A stretch of 57,455 nucleotides of DNA from contig CAJJBU010000011.1 of NCBI GenBank assembly GCA_905182495.1, forward strand, positions 1 to 57,455, in the 5' to 3' direction. The translations under genes and the position numbers were made by a program. The notes beneath the pieces are model-generated. The model made no database searches. It was not told the origin of the DNA and saw only the letters and a program-made list of their open reading frames with translations. Position 1 is the first letter of the stretch. Every line of letters starts with the position of its first letter. The DNA comes from Flavobacteriales bacterium UBA952. GTDB lineage: Bacteria > Bacteroidota > Bacteroidia > Flavobacteriales_D > Crocinitomicaceae. This document shows positions 26,414-35,103 of this stretch, piece after piece.

Positions 26414-26803
26414 TTAATCCAGTTGATACCTCTTTTTTAGAATTGAAATAACCTCATCCTCGCTATTTTTTTTCTCAGCTGAATGATTATCTGTGGTCAA
26501 ATAATTGTATTGATTTTGAATATTTACTGCCAAATAAGTGTCACCCCAATTGATATTACTGTCTGGGCTGTACTCTTGAACAATCGCCATGAACTGCTTA
26601 ATGTACTTGTCATCGATCGTTTTTTTTGTAAATAATTGAAGTGTCCAAATCGAAACATCTTTAATGACAATAGCATTTGCCCCCTTTGTTCCAACGTTCC
26701 AATCGATCATATTGCCTATCTTTTTAGTTGGGATTCTGTAGGAAAAATCCAATTTATCAATAGATATGTAGACAATGTTTTCCTTAAGCGAGTGTTTAAT
26801 CAT
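26414..26803 (-). CDS. Hypothetical protein
   Basis: A 129-residue protein I do not recognise. It is soluble, with no signal peptide or membrane segment, and appears mixed alpha/beta (IVYISIDKLDFSYRIP near the N-terminus, INWGDTYLAVNI near residue 90), ending in a charged tail. The coding case rests on an intact frame with normal composition and a gene-like position. It is divergent from the hydrolase at 26978. Confidence 0.55.
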   Translation of the reverse strand: MIKHSLKENIVYISIDKLDFSYRIPTKKIGNMIDWNVGTKGANAIVIKDVSIWTLQLFTKKTIDDKYIKQFMAIVQEYSPDSNINWGDTYLAVNIQNQYNYLTTDNHSAEKKNSEDEVISILKKRYQLD

Positions 26804-26963
26804 GTTCGTTTTTAATTCGAAATTTAATCAGCAGTATGATTTGTATCAATTTTAGAAGACCAAACTTACGCAATCCTATGTGATTGGAAGGCCAGTGACG
26901 AAAGAACTTTAATTCGGATATAAACTTTATGATGGTTTAGGGCGTTATAATTAAGAGACAAAC

Positions 26964-26971
26964 TATCTTTG
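26964..26971 (+). promoter_or_regulatory. -7 element immediately before the 26978 hydrolase
   Basis: TATCTTTG ends only 6 bases before the ATG at 26978. If used, transcription would begin at or within a few bases of the start codon, giving a leaderless or nearly leaderless mRNA. No good TTG partner is visible at the proper distance, so confidence is limited. Confidence 0.4.
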
Positions 26972-26977
26972 TAGAAT

Positions 26978-27763
26978 ATGCTTAGTTATTCAGTTTATCG
27001 AAATGAAAACACCAAAAAATGGGTAACCTTTATTCATGGTGCTGGAGGCAGCAGTTCAATTTGGTTTCGACAAATCAGGGCTTTTAAAAGTGAATTTAAC
27101 ATCTTATTGATTGATTTACGTGGGCATGGAAACAGCAAATCTACTTCTAAAGAGGATAGCAAGCAGGAGTATACATTTGAAGTGATTACAAATGACATTA
27201 TCGAAGTCTTAACCCATCTCACCATAGAAAAATCTCATTTTATTGGTATCTCATTGGGTACGATTTTAATAAGGGACCTGGCCGAGAGAAATCCTGATTT
27301 GGTAGAAAGCATGGTCATGGGGGGGGCTATTTTAAAACTTAATGTTCGCTCAAAACTATTGATGGGGTTTGGTAACTTTTTCAAATCGGTTGTGCCATAT
27401 ATCTTCTTATACAAGCTTTTCGCATTTATAATCATGCCAAAAAAGAATCACAAAGAGTCCCGTTTATTATTTGTCAAGGAGGCTAAAAAACTTTACCAAA
27501 AAGAATTCATCCGTTGGTACAGGCTAACTGCACAACTCAATCCTTTACTGAGGTTTTTCAGATTAAATGATATAAATATCCCGACACTTTATGTCATGGG
27601 AGAACAAGATCATTTGTTTTTACCATCAATTAAAAAAATCATTTCTGGGCATTTAAGCGCACAATTACATATCATTCAAAACTGCGGCCATGTTGTGAAT
27701 GTTGAACAGCCTATAGAATTTAATACAACAGTCATTTCATTTTTAAAAGCACAAGATAATTAG
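26978..27763 (+). CDS. Alpha/beta hydrolase
   Basis: A 261-residue cytosolic hydrolase. It has an oxyanion region FIHGAGGSSSIW (about 18-29), LIDLRGHGNS (about 44-53), nucleophile elbow G-I-S92-L-G, probable catalytic Asp in GEQDHLF (about 212) and His in NCGHVVNVEQP (about 238). This is the classic layout of esterase/lipase-like or BioH-like enzymes; the substrate is unknown. A terminator hairpin overlaps its 3' end. It is flanked by opposite-strand genes, so it is probably monocistronic. Confidence 0.85.
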   Translation: MLSYSVYRNENTKKWVTFIHGAGGSSSIWFRQIRAFKSEFNILLIDLRGHGNSKSTSKEDSKQEYTFEVITNDIIEVLTHLTIEKSHFIGISLGTILIRDLAERNPDLVESMVMGGAILKLNVRSKLLMGFGNFFKSVVPYIFLYKLFAFIIMPKKNHKESRLLFVKEAKKLYQKEFIRWYRLTAQLNPLLRFFRLNDINIPTLYVMGEQDHLFLPSIKKIISGHLSAQLHIIQNCGHVVNVEQPIEFNTTVISFLKAQDN

Positions 27764-27772
27764 TGCTTTTTT
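27745..27772 (+). terminator. Intrinsic terminator overlapping the hydrolase stop codon
   Basis: AAAAGCAC (27745-27752) pairs with GTGCTTTT (27763-27770) around a 10-base loop, and the right arm runs into six T's. The TAG stop (27761-27763) lies at the edge of the loop, so the terminator stem is built partly from coding sequence. Confidence 0.75.
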
Positions 27773-27866
27773 GAAGCATTGCGATTACAGAACCCATATC
27801 TTTTATTGAAAACCTGATTATTCTCGAGTGCAATAAGAGCAGTAAAAGTGCACCGCTCTATGTCAG

Positions 27867-29087
27867 TCAGCCCTTTAACGATATTAAAAGTCTGCTTTTA
27901 TAATCATTTATGTTTTCTCTTATCCATTGGGCATTGCGATATATATATTGATAGTCGCTTGAATGAAATAAATTTTTCTTATAAATTCGATTTTCAAGTT
28001 CATATATTTCAATAGAATTTTGACGAAAAAAATCGTCTAAATAACTTTCTTTAGATATACGTTCAAGATGCCCTAAATACGCATCAATAAATTGCTTATT
28101 TACATATAAACCTGACCACTTTAGGTAATTCAAAGAAGGAGTGTCATAGGCAAAATCAGATTTCGTATGCCAACTAGAGCCATCAAAACCAATTGGTTCC
28201 AATCGGCGACTAGATGGGTTATAATAGAATCTTCTATTGTGCCAATTTAGCCCATGATGTGTATTTGTTAATTCCGAGATCGCCATATGTATCGCTAGTC
28301 TCTCAATGTCAAAAACCTCACTAATCTCCCTTTTATTATTTCTAAAATCATTTAAAAGAGCCTTTGCGCTTGCGCGCACATTTGAATCAAGAACGGCGTA
28401 ATAATTAAACTCTTTAATAGGAGAGTTAAAGTAAATTTCTTTTGGCGTTTCGTATTTAACAGAATCATTTAATACGCCGTTATTCCACAAAACATCTTCA
28501 GAGATGCAAATGATGGGACCTCGAGGCCTCTTAAATCGGTCTGTTAAATGATGGGTGAAATGTTCTTCAAAAGTACATACCGTCTTATTCTGATTTACGT
28601 TTAATTCAACAACATCCGTGTGCAGAGAGAGTATATCGTGTTGCTCAAGAATTTTATGAAAAATCCATTCAGGCATAAAATTCCGTGCACCAAAATATTG
28701 AAGGGAAAATTTATTAGTGCCTAATACCGTTTTGTTTTTTAGCGTTCTTACGCGGTACGAGGGTGGATTGGTTTGGTAATGGTCTAGCTGATCCCCTTTT
28801 AAACGAATTTTTACATCTAAAATCTTGTCGTCGATTGTTAAAACCGCTTTTACAAAGGATTTATGCGACGCCTTGACAATTTGGGTTTTTAAAACGTCAT
28901 TCCGCAACGAATCGATATAGAGAAAGTCGTCAATAGGGATTTCTAGAGTTATTTTTTCGATATTGGCCGATAAGGACCGATAATAATGATAAGGTTTAAA
29001 GATCAAATCTTGTCGAAAGAGATATATAACAGAGGCAAGAAAAAGAACGCCAACAATCCAAATTCTTAACCGTTTCGAAAGCATCAA
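27867..29087 (-). CDS. CotH-like kinase-family membrane-anchored protein
   Basis: A 406-residue protein with an N-terminal transmembrane anchor (about 7-24) and an exposed domain that resembles CotH spore-coat kinase family proteins. It has a KIRLKGDQLDH segment (about 110), an FSLQYFGARNFMPEWIFHKIL segment (about 145), a VVELNVNQNKTVCTFEEHF segment (about 180), and a C-terminal H-x-N-W-x...Y-Y-N-P...G-F-D-G-S-S-W region (about 310-330) that could hold the metal/catalytic Asp. CotH kinases phosphorylate protein Ser residues in spore formers; here the target is unknown and the family match is moderate. It abuts the thioesterase gene upstream, suggesting a two-gene operon. Confidence 0.6.
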   Translation of the reverse strand: MMLSKRLRIWIVGVLFLASVIYLFRQDLIFKPYHYYRSLSANIEKITLEIPIDDFLYIDSLRNDVLKTQIVKASHKSFVKAVLTIDDKILDVKIRLKGDQLDHYQTNPPSYRVRTLKNKTVLGTNKFSLQYFGARNFMPEWIFHKILEQHDILSLHTDVVELNVNQNKTVCTFEEHFTHHLTDRFKRPRGPIICISEDVLWNNGVLNDSVKYETPKEIYFNSPIKEFNYYAVLDSNVRASAKALLNDFRNNKREISEVFDIERLAIHMAISELTNTHHGLNWHNRRFYYNPSSRRLEPIGFDGSSWHTKSDFAYDTPSLNYLKWSGLYVNKQFIDAYLGHLERISKESYLDDFFRQNSIEIYELENRIYKKNLFHSSDYQYIYRNAQWIRENINDYKSRLLISLKG

Positions 29088-29480
29088 TTACTTTTTATTA
29101 AATCTGTCTTCAACAAACTCAACCTCATTCTTATGGTGAGCGATTGGCTTTCCGTCTTCGCCAAGATTAACCATAATGATTTTATCGACCGTAAGAATAG
29201 TTTCCCTAGTCATCTTGTTTCTCGCTTCGCATTTCAAGGTGATTGAAGTATTACCAAATTTGATGACTTCCATTCCAATCTCAACTATATCTCCTTTTTT
29301 AGCAGAGGCCATAAAATTAATTTCTGACATGTATTTGGTGACAATTCGAGGGTTTTCCAATTGGATAATTGTATATAAAGCCGCTTCTTCATCAATCCAG
29401 GCCAAAAGTTGGCCTCCAAAAAGAGTTTCGTTTGGGTTTAAGTCTTCGGGTTTTACCCATTTCCTTGTGTTAAATCTCAT
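29088..29480 (-). CDS. Hotdog-fold acyl-CoA thioesterase
   Basis: A 130-residue protein with the hotdog acyl-CoA hydrolase pattern: DLNPNETLFGGQLLAWIDEEAA (about 13-34; the N-x-x-x-x-F-G-G and following D/E are the active-site region of YciA/BFIT-type enzymes), then a second half with GDIVEIGMEVIKFGNTSITL. It lacks a signal peptide and is cytosolic. It likely hydrolyses acyl-CoA, chain length unknown. The CotH-like gene starts directly after its stop. Confidence 0.85.
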   Translation of the reverse strand: MRFNTRKWVKPEDLNPNETLFGGQLLAWIDEEAALYTIIQLENPRIVTKYMSEINFMASAKKGDIVEIGMEVIKFGNTSITLKCEARNKMTRETILTVDKIIMVNLGEDGKPIAHHKNEVEFVEDRFNKK

Positions 29481-29641
29481 AAGACAAATAGTATAAACGA
29501 TTCTTGAATTTGTATTATCTGAATCAAGTAATAACGTTATGACCTAAAAATATATTAAATATAAATAACAAAGTGTTCTGGATAGACAAACCTATAACTC
29601 TTTTACTTAAAACACGTGAGCTAAGGTGAACCAAGCGTAGT

Positions 29642-29965
29642 TTACTTATTCAAGATTTTCTCTGCAACTTGTTTCGCGTCACGGCAATACTTATCATCAC
29701 CCTGTAATTTCCATTCACCTGTTTTCTCTATGTAATACCTCACGGTTTTCTCTACAACCTCTGAATACCCACCGTACGCATCTAACATACTTTGCAACTC
29801 TTCGGTATAATCACTCTTGCTTAATTCCTGCTTGAGTACTAGCCCCCATAATCTATTAATACGCTTAGATTTCTCTTTGTAAATTGGGTTTATTGTTTTA
29901 TAAGCCATTAAAAAAAGAGAAAGCGCTTTGGCTTCGGCTGATGGTTTTTCTGTTTTGTTTTTCAT
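29642..29965 (-). CDS. Hypothetical protein, helical
   Basis: A 107-residue protein not recognised. It is Lys-rich and predominantly alpha-helical in appearance, without signal peptide or cysteine cluster. An intact promoter-like pair lies directly upstream (29982-30009), which supports its being a real gene. The 161-base gap between it and the thioesterase gene holds nothing I can identify. Confidence 0.5.
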   Translation of the reverse strand: MKNKTEKPSAEAKALSLFLMAYKTINPIYKEKSKRINRLWGLVLKQELSKSDYTEELQSMLDAYGGYSEVVEKTVRYYIEKTGEWKLQGDDKYCRDAKQVAEKILNK

Positions 29966-29981
29966 ACTCTTTGTTATCGAT

Positions 29982-30009
29982 CAAATATAAGTGCTTATTC
30001 GTAATTCAA
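29982..30009 (-). promoter_or_regulatory. Promoter-like element for the 29642-29965 gene
   Basis: On the minus strand TTG (30007-30009) and TATATTTG (29982-29989) are 17 bases apart, a good match to the Bacteroidota TTG-N17-23-TAnnTTTG promoter. It lies 16 bases upstream of the ATG and overlaps the end of the GNAT remnant. Confidence 0.5.
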
Positions 30010-30469
30010 TTTCTTTAAGTATAGTTCCATTTTCACATTAGACAAACTATAACTCATATCCTTTAAATCAATTTCTTTGAAATTAAACTTTTTATACAAC
30101 GTAATTGCATTTTCTAGTTTCTTGTTCGTTTCAAGTACAATCTTTTTAGCGCCATTCTCTTTGCACCATTTTATACCTTATGACAGGAGTTTACTACCAA
30201 TACCTTGGCGTTAATATGCCTGTTTCACTCCAAATTTCAACAATTCAAAAACAAATGCATCTATTTTTTTCAAAGCGACAGTCCCTACGACCTTATCCCA
30301 ATATCCAACAAGAATTATATGGCCTCCATTTTTTAGAATAATTTCAGTTGGATTTTCTAACATGACTTTGTCGGCCTCTTCGAAGAGCTTATATTTCGTC
30401 AGCCATTCCCGTTACGTTTAACAAAGTCCTCATGATATTCACTGTAGCTAAATTTTTCAATTTAGGCAT
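29995..30469 (-). pseudogene. Decayed GNAT-family N-acetyltransferase
   Basis: No intact frame spans this region, but the minus strand reads as a GNAT acetyltransferase once errors are bridged. MPKLK starts at 30469, changes frame in an A-run into FSYSEYHEDFVKRNGNG, changes frame at a GG into LTKYKLFEEADKVM, then continues through IILVGYWDKVVGTVAL to the acetyl-CoA motif (Q/RxxGxG) RQGIGSKLL. In-frame TAA stops lie just before (after VKQAY) and just after (after KLLS) that motif. The C-terminal part KWCKENGAKKIVLETNKKL...YKKFNF is well preserved to the TAA at 29995. Two frameshifts plus two nonsense codons make real decay more likely than sequencing error. Confidence 0.75.
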
Positions 30470-30556
30470 CTACATTTATTGTTGCTTTTCAATTTAACGA
30501 TCGGTGTATACCATAGTATCGATGGATCTGAATTAAATATACTGTTTACTTATTTT

Positions 30557-32887
30557 TTAATCAATTCTATTAGGGTTTTTACTCATTTCAAAAATAATCT
30601 TCCCTCCGTTAACAATATGATTATGGGTTAAAGTAAGGCCATCTAATACTTTTCCATTTAGTATGATGCTTTTAACATAGACGTTTTCTATACTTTGGTT
30701 ATTTACTACAATTGTAAAAGTTTTCCCATTATGTAAATGTATTTTAGCTTCTTTAACCAACGGGCTTCCGATTGCATAATTTGGTGACCCTGGTGTTACA
30801 GGGTAAAAGCCTAAAGCACTAAAAAGATACCAAGCACTCATTTGTCCAGCATCATCATTCCCACATAATCCTTCAACCGTTGGAGCATACATTGTATTCA
30901 TAATCATACGAACACGTTCTTGGGTTTTTTCAGGATGACCTGTCCAATTGTATAAATAAGGGATATGGTGCCCTGGTTCATTTCCATGGACATAATTTCC
31001 TATGATACCATCGCGGGTAATATCTTCATGCTTTGCGATATACTTTTCATCAATAGACATCGTAAATAAAGAATCTAAATGTTTAGTGAATCTTTCTTTT
31101 CCACCCATCATATTTATCATTTTATCAATATTTTGCGGGACGTATAATCCATAATTCCAGGCATTCCCTTCGATAAAACCTTGTCCGTGCGTATCCATAG
31201 GGTCGAAATTTACACGAAACTTACCGTCCGCTAATTTTGGCCTCATGTAACCACTTTTAGAGTCGAATACATTATTGTAGTATTCTGAGCGAATCATAAA
31301 CTCTTTTACCATTTCGGTATTGTCAACCTGCTTTGCTATTTGTGCAATACACCAATCATTATAAGCATATTCTAAGGTTTTAGAAACAGAAGAATGACTT
31401 TTATCGTCTGGGACATATTTGTAGTCCATATAATCTCCCAAACCATCAAAATACCTCACCTTAGCCGTGTTTACAGCAGCGATTAAAGCCTGTTTATGAT
31501 CAAAGTCACCAACATTTTTAGCCATTGCATCTGCAATTACAGAACTTGCGTGATAACCAATCATGCACCAGTTCTCATTAGCATAATGACTCCAAATAGG
31601 TAGCATCTTATGTACACTTTGATCATGGTGCGCCAACATGGATTTTATCATGTCATTATTACGTTCAGGCTGAGTGATGTTAAAAAGAGGATGTAGAGCT
31701 CGATAGGTATCCCAAAGTGAAAAAACAGTGTAGTTTGTAAACCCTTGTGATTCGTGAATATTTTGATCTAACCCTCTGTATTTCCCATCAATATCTTCGT
31801 ATAAAATAGGCGATAGATTGGTGTGATACATTGCCGTATAGAAATTATACTTATCGCCTTTACTCAAAGTATTTACCTCAATTTTTGAAAGTTCTTGATT
31901 CCATTTAGCTTTTGTTTCTTCTCTGGTTTTGTTAAAATCCCAATGCGGAATTTCAGCTTCCAAATTCTTCAAAGCTCCACCTGAACTAACTGAGGATAAT
32001 GCAAATTTAATGTTGATTTCTTCAGCCTCTTGAGTCTCAAAATTGAAGAAAGCGCGTATGTCTTTCCCAGCCATTTCAGGAAAATTATCTGATTGATTAA
32101 AGCGTCTATAAAACCCATCATATTTTACCTGATCATATTTTTTATGGCCATAACTTTTAAATGGTTTTGAAAAACGCATTGCAAAAAAAACCTTCTTATC
32201 TCTTGCCCACCCCTTTGTTTGTCTGTATCCCGTAACTAAAGAGTCATTTTCTACACGAATAAAAGTCCAAACGTTTTTCTGGTCATGGTGATATACATTA
32301 TAAACCATATCCAAAATGATATGCGCATCTTCTGATTCAGGAAAAGTATATTGGTGAAAACCGACACGCTCACTAGTTGTTAGTTCGGCCGTAACATTAT
32401 AGTCCTCCAAATCGACTTTATAATAACCTGGAGAAGCGACTTCATTATCATGAGAAAATGTGGAATAAAACCCCTTGTTACCCTCCTTCGTTTTTAAGGG
32501 GTCAAGCACCAAATCCCCTATTGTTGGCATTACAAGGAAATCACCCAAATCAGAATGACCAGTGCCACTTAAATTTGTATGAGCAAATCCAATAATTATT
32601 GAATCTCGATATTGATAGCCAGCACAATACTCATAGGTCTCACTGTTGTAGCTACCGTCGCTGTTAAACATAACTTCAAAGTTAGTTTGAGGACTTAATT
32701 GTACCATTCCAAAAGGGGCGGATGCACCAGGAAAGACATGTCCCATTTTGCTTGTTCCGATAAAAGGATTTACATATTGTGTGTAATCTTCTTTTATTTC
32801 CTCCTTAGGAATAGGCGCTGTATTTAGACCGCCTTTACCACAAGCGCTAAGAATAATACCCCCTAATAATATGGCTGTGTTTTTCAT
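30557..32887 (-). CDS. GH92-family glycoside hydrolase lipoprotein
   Basis: A 776-residue lipoprotein of the GH92 family (calcium-dependent exo-alpha-mannosidases). I set the start at 32887, where a lipoprotein signal begins (MKNTAILLGGIILSAC, lipobox Cys16), rather than the longer frame reaching 32935. It begins with YVNPFIGTSKMGHVFPGASAPFGMVQLSP, a GH92 hallmark, and has the TNLSGTGHSDLGDF segment. Further motifs are FSLWDTYRALHPL and, near the C-terminus, GNDDAGQMSAWYLFSALGFYPVTPGSP. It probably trims alpha-mannose chains from eukaryotic or algal glycans at the cell surface. No SusCD pair is adjacent. Confidence 0.93.
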   Translation of the reverse strand: MKNTAILLGGIILSACGKGGLNTAPIPKEEIKEDYTQYVNPFIGTSKMGHVFPGASAPFGMVQLSPQTNFEVMFNSDGSYNSETYEYCAGYQYRDSIIIGFAHTNLSGTGHSDLGDFLVMPTIGDLVLDPLKTKEGNKGFYSTFSHDNEVASPGYYKVDLEDYNVTAELTTSERVGFHQYTFPESEDAHIILDMVYNVYHHDQKNVWTFIRVENDSLVTGYRQTKGWARDKKVFFAMRFSKPFKSYGHKKYDQVKYDGFYRRFNQSDNFPEMAGKDIRAFFNFETQEAEEINIKFALSSVSSGGALKNLEAEIPHWDFNKTREETKAKWNQELSKIEVNTLSKGDKYNFYTAMYHTNLSPILYEDIDGKYRGLDQNIHESQGFTNYTVFSLWDTYRALHPLFNITQPERNNDMIKSMLAHHDQSVHKMLPIWSHYANENWCMIGYHASSVIADAMAKNVGDFDHKQALIAAVNTAKVRYFDGLGDYMDYKYVPDDKSHSSVSKTLEYAYNDWCIAQIAKQVDNTEMVKEFMIRSEYYNNVFDSKSGYMRPKLADGKFRVNFDPMDTHGQGFIEGNAWNYGLYVPQNIDKMINMMGGKERFTKHLDSLFTMSIDEKYIAKHEDITRDGIIGNYVHGNEPGHHIPYLYNWTGHPEKTQERVRMIMNTMYAPTVEGLCGNDDAGQMSAWYLFSALGFYPVTPGSPNYAIGSPLVKEAKIHLHNGKTFTIVVNNQSIENVYVKSIILNGKVLDGLTLTHNHIVNGGKIIFEMSKNPNRID

Positions 32888-32962
32888 GTTTAAATGCAAT
32901 GCCCTAGATTGTAAAACTATAGGAATCAATATCAAATGTCAACTATGTGCTGTTAATTATAT

Positions 32963-33967
32963 CTATTGTTTAATTATTCTTTTAGTATAAACTACATCAT
33001 TTGATTTGATTTTAATGATATAAACGCCAGCGTCTAAATCCGTCACCTTAACTTTGGCCGCTGATGTAAAACAATCTTCACGTAAAAGTTCTCCGTTAAG
33101 TTTATATAATACAAAAGAGGAAGCTTCTGGATTTTCAGATTTGGATTCAATTAAGATATAATCCCATGCTGGATTGGGAGAAACCGTAAAGCGTTGATCA
33201 AACGGCGTATTTTCATGTATTGAAGTCTCTCCGCACCCCTTCAATAGATTAAATTTTGTCTGCAGTGAATCAATGGGTTCAATCCCATCATTATTCGATG
33301 TTTTTACCGATACTACAAATGAAGGAATACCAAAAACATCGGTAGGCTGGGCCACTTTTACAAATGCAAAGAGAGAAGAGGTTCCATTTGATGCACATCG
33401 AGTATCGGCACCAATCATATTCGCCCCCTGTAGCGCGGCCATTAATTTACATGCCAAATCGCCTTCCTCATTTAAAAAACGGACCTCCATAGAGTCCAGA
33501 ACCTTTTGTCCTAAAAGAATATTTCCTTGTATGGAATAATTAGATCCCGTAATGTGATTCTTATAATCATCGGTTGCAGAACCCGTGTGAGCTGCAGTTT
33601 GAGGGCTTGAATTCATTAATGCTGCAATTCCGTATTGTCTAATTTCAGGTTGCCCAGAAACATCATTATTTATAAGCCAGTCAATGATTTCTGAAGGGCT
33701 ATCCCCTAAATCCATCCTATTAGTGGCATTGTTTTGGTTTGTTGGCACGTAATAAGCTTGTGTATTAATCGCTCCAATACCTGGGAATAATTTACCTAAA
33801 AAGTGATCTGAAGGAAGCCCAAATTGAAATAAATCAACACAAGATGCGCCAGCACTTCCAACTTCCCCGGTAACTGAATCCACAGCAACAATAGAAAAGG
33901 TGTCTTGGGCGAAAAAAACTCTCGATGAAATAAATAATAAGCAGAAAATAAATAGGATTGTTTTCAT
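32963..33967 (-). CDS. Secreted DUF1028 protein with T9SS sorting domain
   Basis: A 334-residue exported protein. Signal peptide about 1-20 (ending FFAQ); DUF1028 domain about 22-235, starting TFSIVAVDSVTGEVGSAGASC, with a GANMIGADTRCASNGTSSLFAFVKV segment. DUF1028 is an Ntn-hydrolase-like family; the residue directly after the signal peptide region (D/T) could be the nucleophile if processed, which I cannot confirm. The C-terminal 75 residues (VSPNPAWDYILIES..., DLDAGVYIIKI, TKRIIKQ) are a clear type A T9SS sorting domain. It is upstream of the GH92 gene on the same strand with a 75-base gap, and could share its transcript. Confidence 0.85.
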   Translation of the reverse strand: MKTILFIFCLLFISSRVFFAQDTFSIVAVDSVTGEVGSAGASCVDLFQFGLPSDHFLGKLFPGIGAINTQAYYVPTNQNNATNRMDLGDSPSEIIDWLINNDVSGQPEIRQYGIAALMNSSPQTAAHTGSATDDYKNHITGSNYSIQGNILLGQKVLDSMEVRFLNEEGDLACKLMAALQGANMIGADTRCASNGTSSLFAFVKVAQPTDVFGIPSFVVSVKTSNNDGIEPIDSLQTKFNLLKGCGETSIHENTPFDQRFTVSPNPAWDYILIESKSENPEASSFVLYKLNGELLREDCFTSAAKVKVTDLDAGVYIIKIKSNDVVYTKRIIKQ

Positions 33968-34033
33968 AGTAGATGACTTTATATTAAATAACGTTTTAGC
34001 GAAACTGCAATTTAATCTAAATTAGGCGTTTTG

Positions 34034-34363
34034 TTACTGTTTCCAGATCGTCCTTCTAAAACTCGCATTGGAAAAGGCCTCACCATTTATTTCAGAATTG
34101 CCGGTAAATCCTCCAAGGTTACCCAAAATTATGCATTTTGAATTTAGAACTGCAGCACTTAAATCTGCCCCACAAGTTCCTTGTTCAAAGACATAAACTA
34201 TTTTATCCTGAAAATCATATTCTAAAACTGCAGATCCTGAATCACAAATAGAATTCTCTTGAAATTCATAGATCTTATCCTGAATACATACCGGAGTTCT
34301 TTTGATCTTATTACAAGAAATCAATGCAAATAAAAAAACTAACAGAAAAAGTGATCTGTTCAT
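34034..34363 (-). CDS. Small lipoprotein, unknown function
   Basis: About 109 residues from the start MNRSLFLLVFLFALISC (lipobox Cys17); an in-frame ATG 4 codons earlier (34375) is also possible. The mature part has several Cys (ICDSG, GTCGAD) that could form disulfides and a LGGFTGNSEINGEAF motif, which loosely recalls DUF6970-type Bacteroidota lipoproteins. I cannot confirm that family. It is probably a surface or periplasmic lipoprotein. It follows another lipoprotein gene on the same strand. Confidence 0.6.
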   Translation of the reverse strand: MNRSLFLLVFLFALISCNKIKRTPVCIQDKIYEFQENSICDSGSAVLEYDFQDKIVYVFEQGTCGADLSAAVLNSKCIILGNLGGFTGNSEINGEAFSNASFRRTIWKQ

Positions 34364-34497
34364 ATTATTCCCCACTATAGTTAAACCAATATCATGGATG
34401 TTTATTGTTGTTGTTGTTTTTGTTGTGGTTTATATAAAGGTAATTATGAAAGTGGATTTAGTGATGATCACACTGCACTTGTTATTCTTTTTTACAT

Positions 34498-35001
34498 TTA
34501 CCAAAAAAGTAATAAATCCCTAGAATCAAGAATATTTGGCATCACCCAAACTCCTATCATTGGAGGTCCGTTCTTATAAGTCTGAAAATTCGAATTGTTA
34601 TTACAGCACAAAACTTTGTATTCTTTTTGTGCTAAAACAGAAGTTGCAGCAAGTTTCTTTTGAATTATTGGTGTTAGATTTTTGCAATGCTTCGAAACAA
34701 ATTGTTGCATAAAGATTAGTAATTCCGATTGAGAAATCAGAAAGCTCGTATCGGCGGTGAATGAGAACTGTGAAACACCAGCAAATGTAGAATAAAGGCG
34801 GTTGCTTTCATCTGTACTCATTTGAAGCCTATTAAGTGCATCAAAAGCAGCTTGTTGTTCTTGAGTTCTTCCCAATCGGTATTCACTATTGTCATAAGGT
34901 GTATGCTCGTCCGTTGAATCTTTACTTTCTTCTACCTCTTCTTGAACGCTGGAGCATGAAAACGCTAAAAGGGATAAGATTAAAAAAATTATCGTTTTCA
35001 T
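34498..35001 (-). CDS. Lipoprotein, unknown function
   Basis: A 167-residue protein starting MKTIIFLILSLLAFSC (lipobox Cys16), followed by a Glu/Asp/Ser-rich linker (about 20-40) and a helical region with several hydrophobic stretches. It matches no family I recognise. The last 40 residues, including CCNNNSNF and a hydrophobic-aromatic end, look unusual, so the true 3' end might differ. The 100 bases after it on the minus strand are low in complexity (GTT repeats). Confidence 0.5.
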   Translation of the reverse strand: MKTIIFLILSLLAFSCSSVQEEVEESKDSTDEHTPYDNSEYRLGRTQEQQAAFDALNRLQMSTDESNRLYSTFAGVSQFSFTADTSFLISQSELLIFMQQFVSKHCKNLTPIIQKKLAATSVLAQKEYKVLCCNNNSNFQTYKNGPPMIGVWVMPNILDSRDLLLFW

Positions 35002-35103
35002 TCAATTTTTAAATTTTGGGCAACATTGATATAAAGAATTCGTGCTTCATTTTGATTTTACAGCTTGTTAAGCCGATTCTAAATCACGAATTAATACACT
35101 TCA

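Noticed and set aside
34376..34440. GTT-rich stretch as a microsatellite controlling the nearby lipoprotein
   Set aside because: The repeats are irregular (mixed GTT, TTT and GTG) and not placed between promoter and start, so slippage control is not supported.
34394..34579. 61-residue plus-strand frame with a CCCCFCCG cysteine cluster
   Set aside because: It comes from GTT/TGT-rich low-complexity sequence and overlaps the antisense of a lipoprotein gene; there is no signal, promoter or family support.
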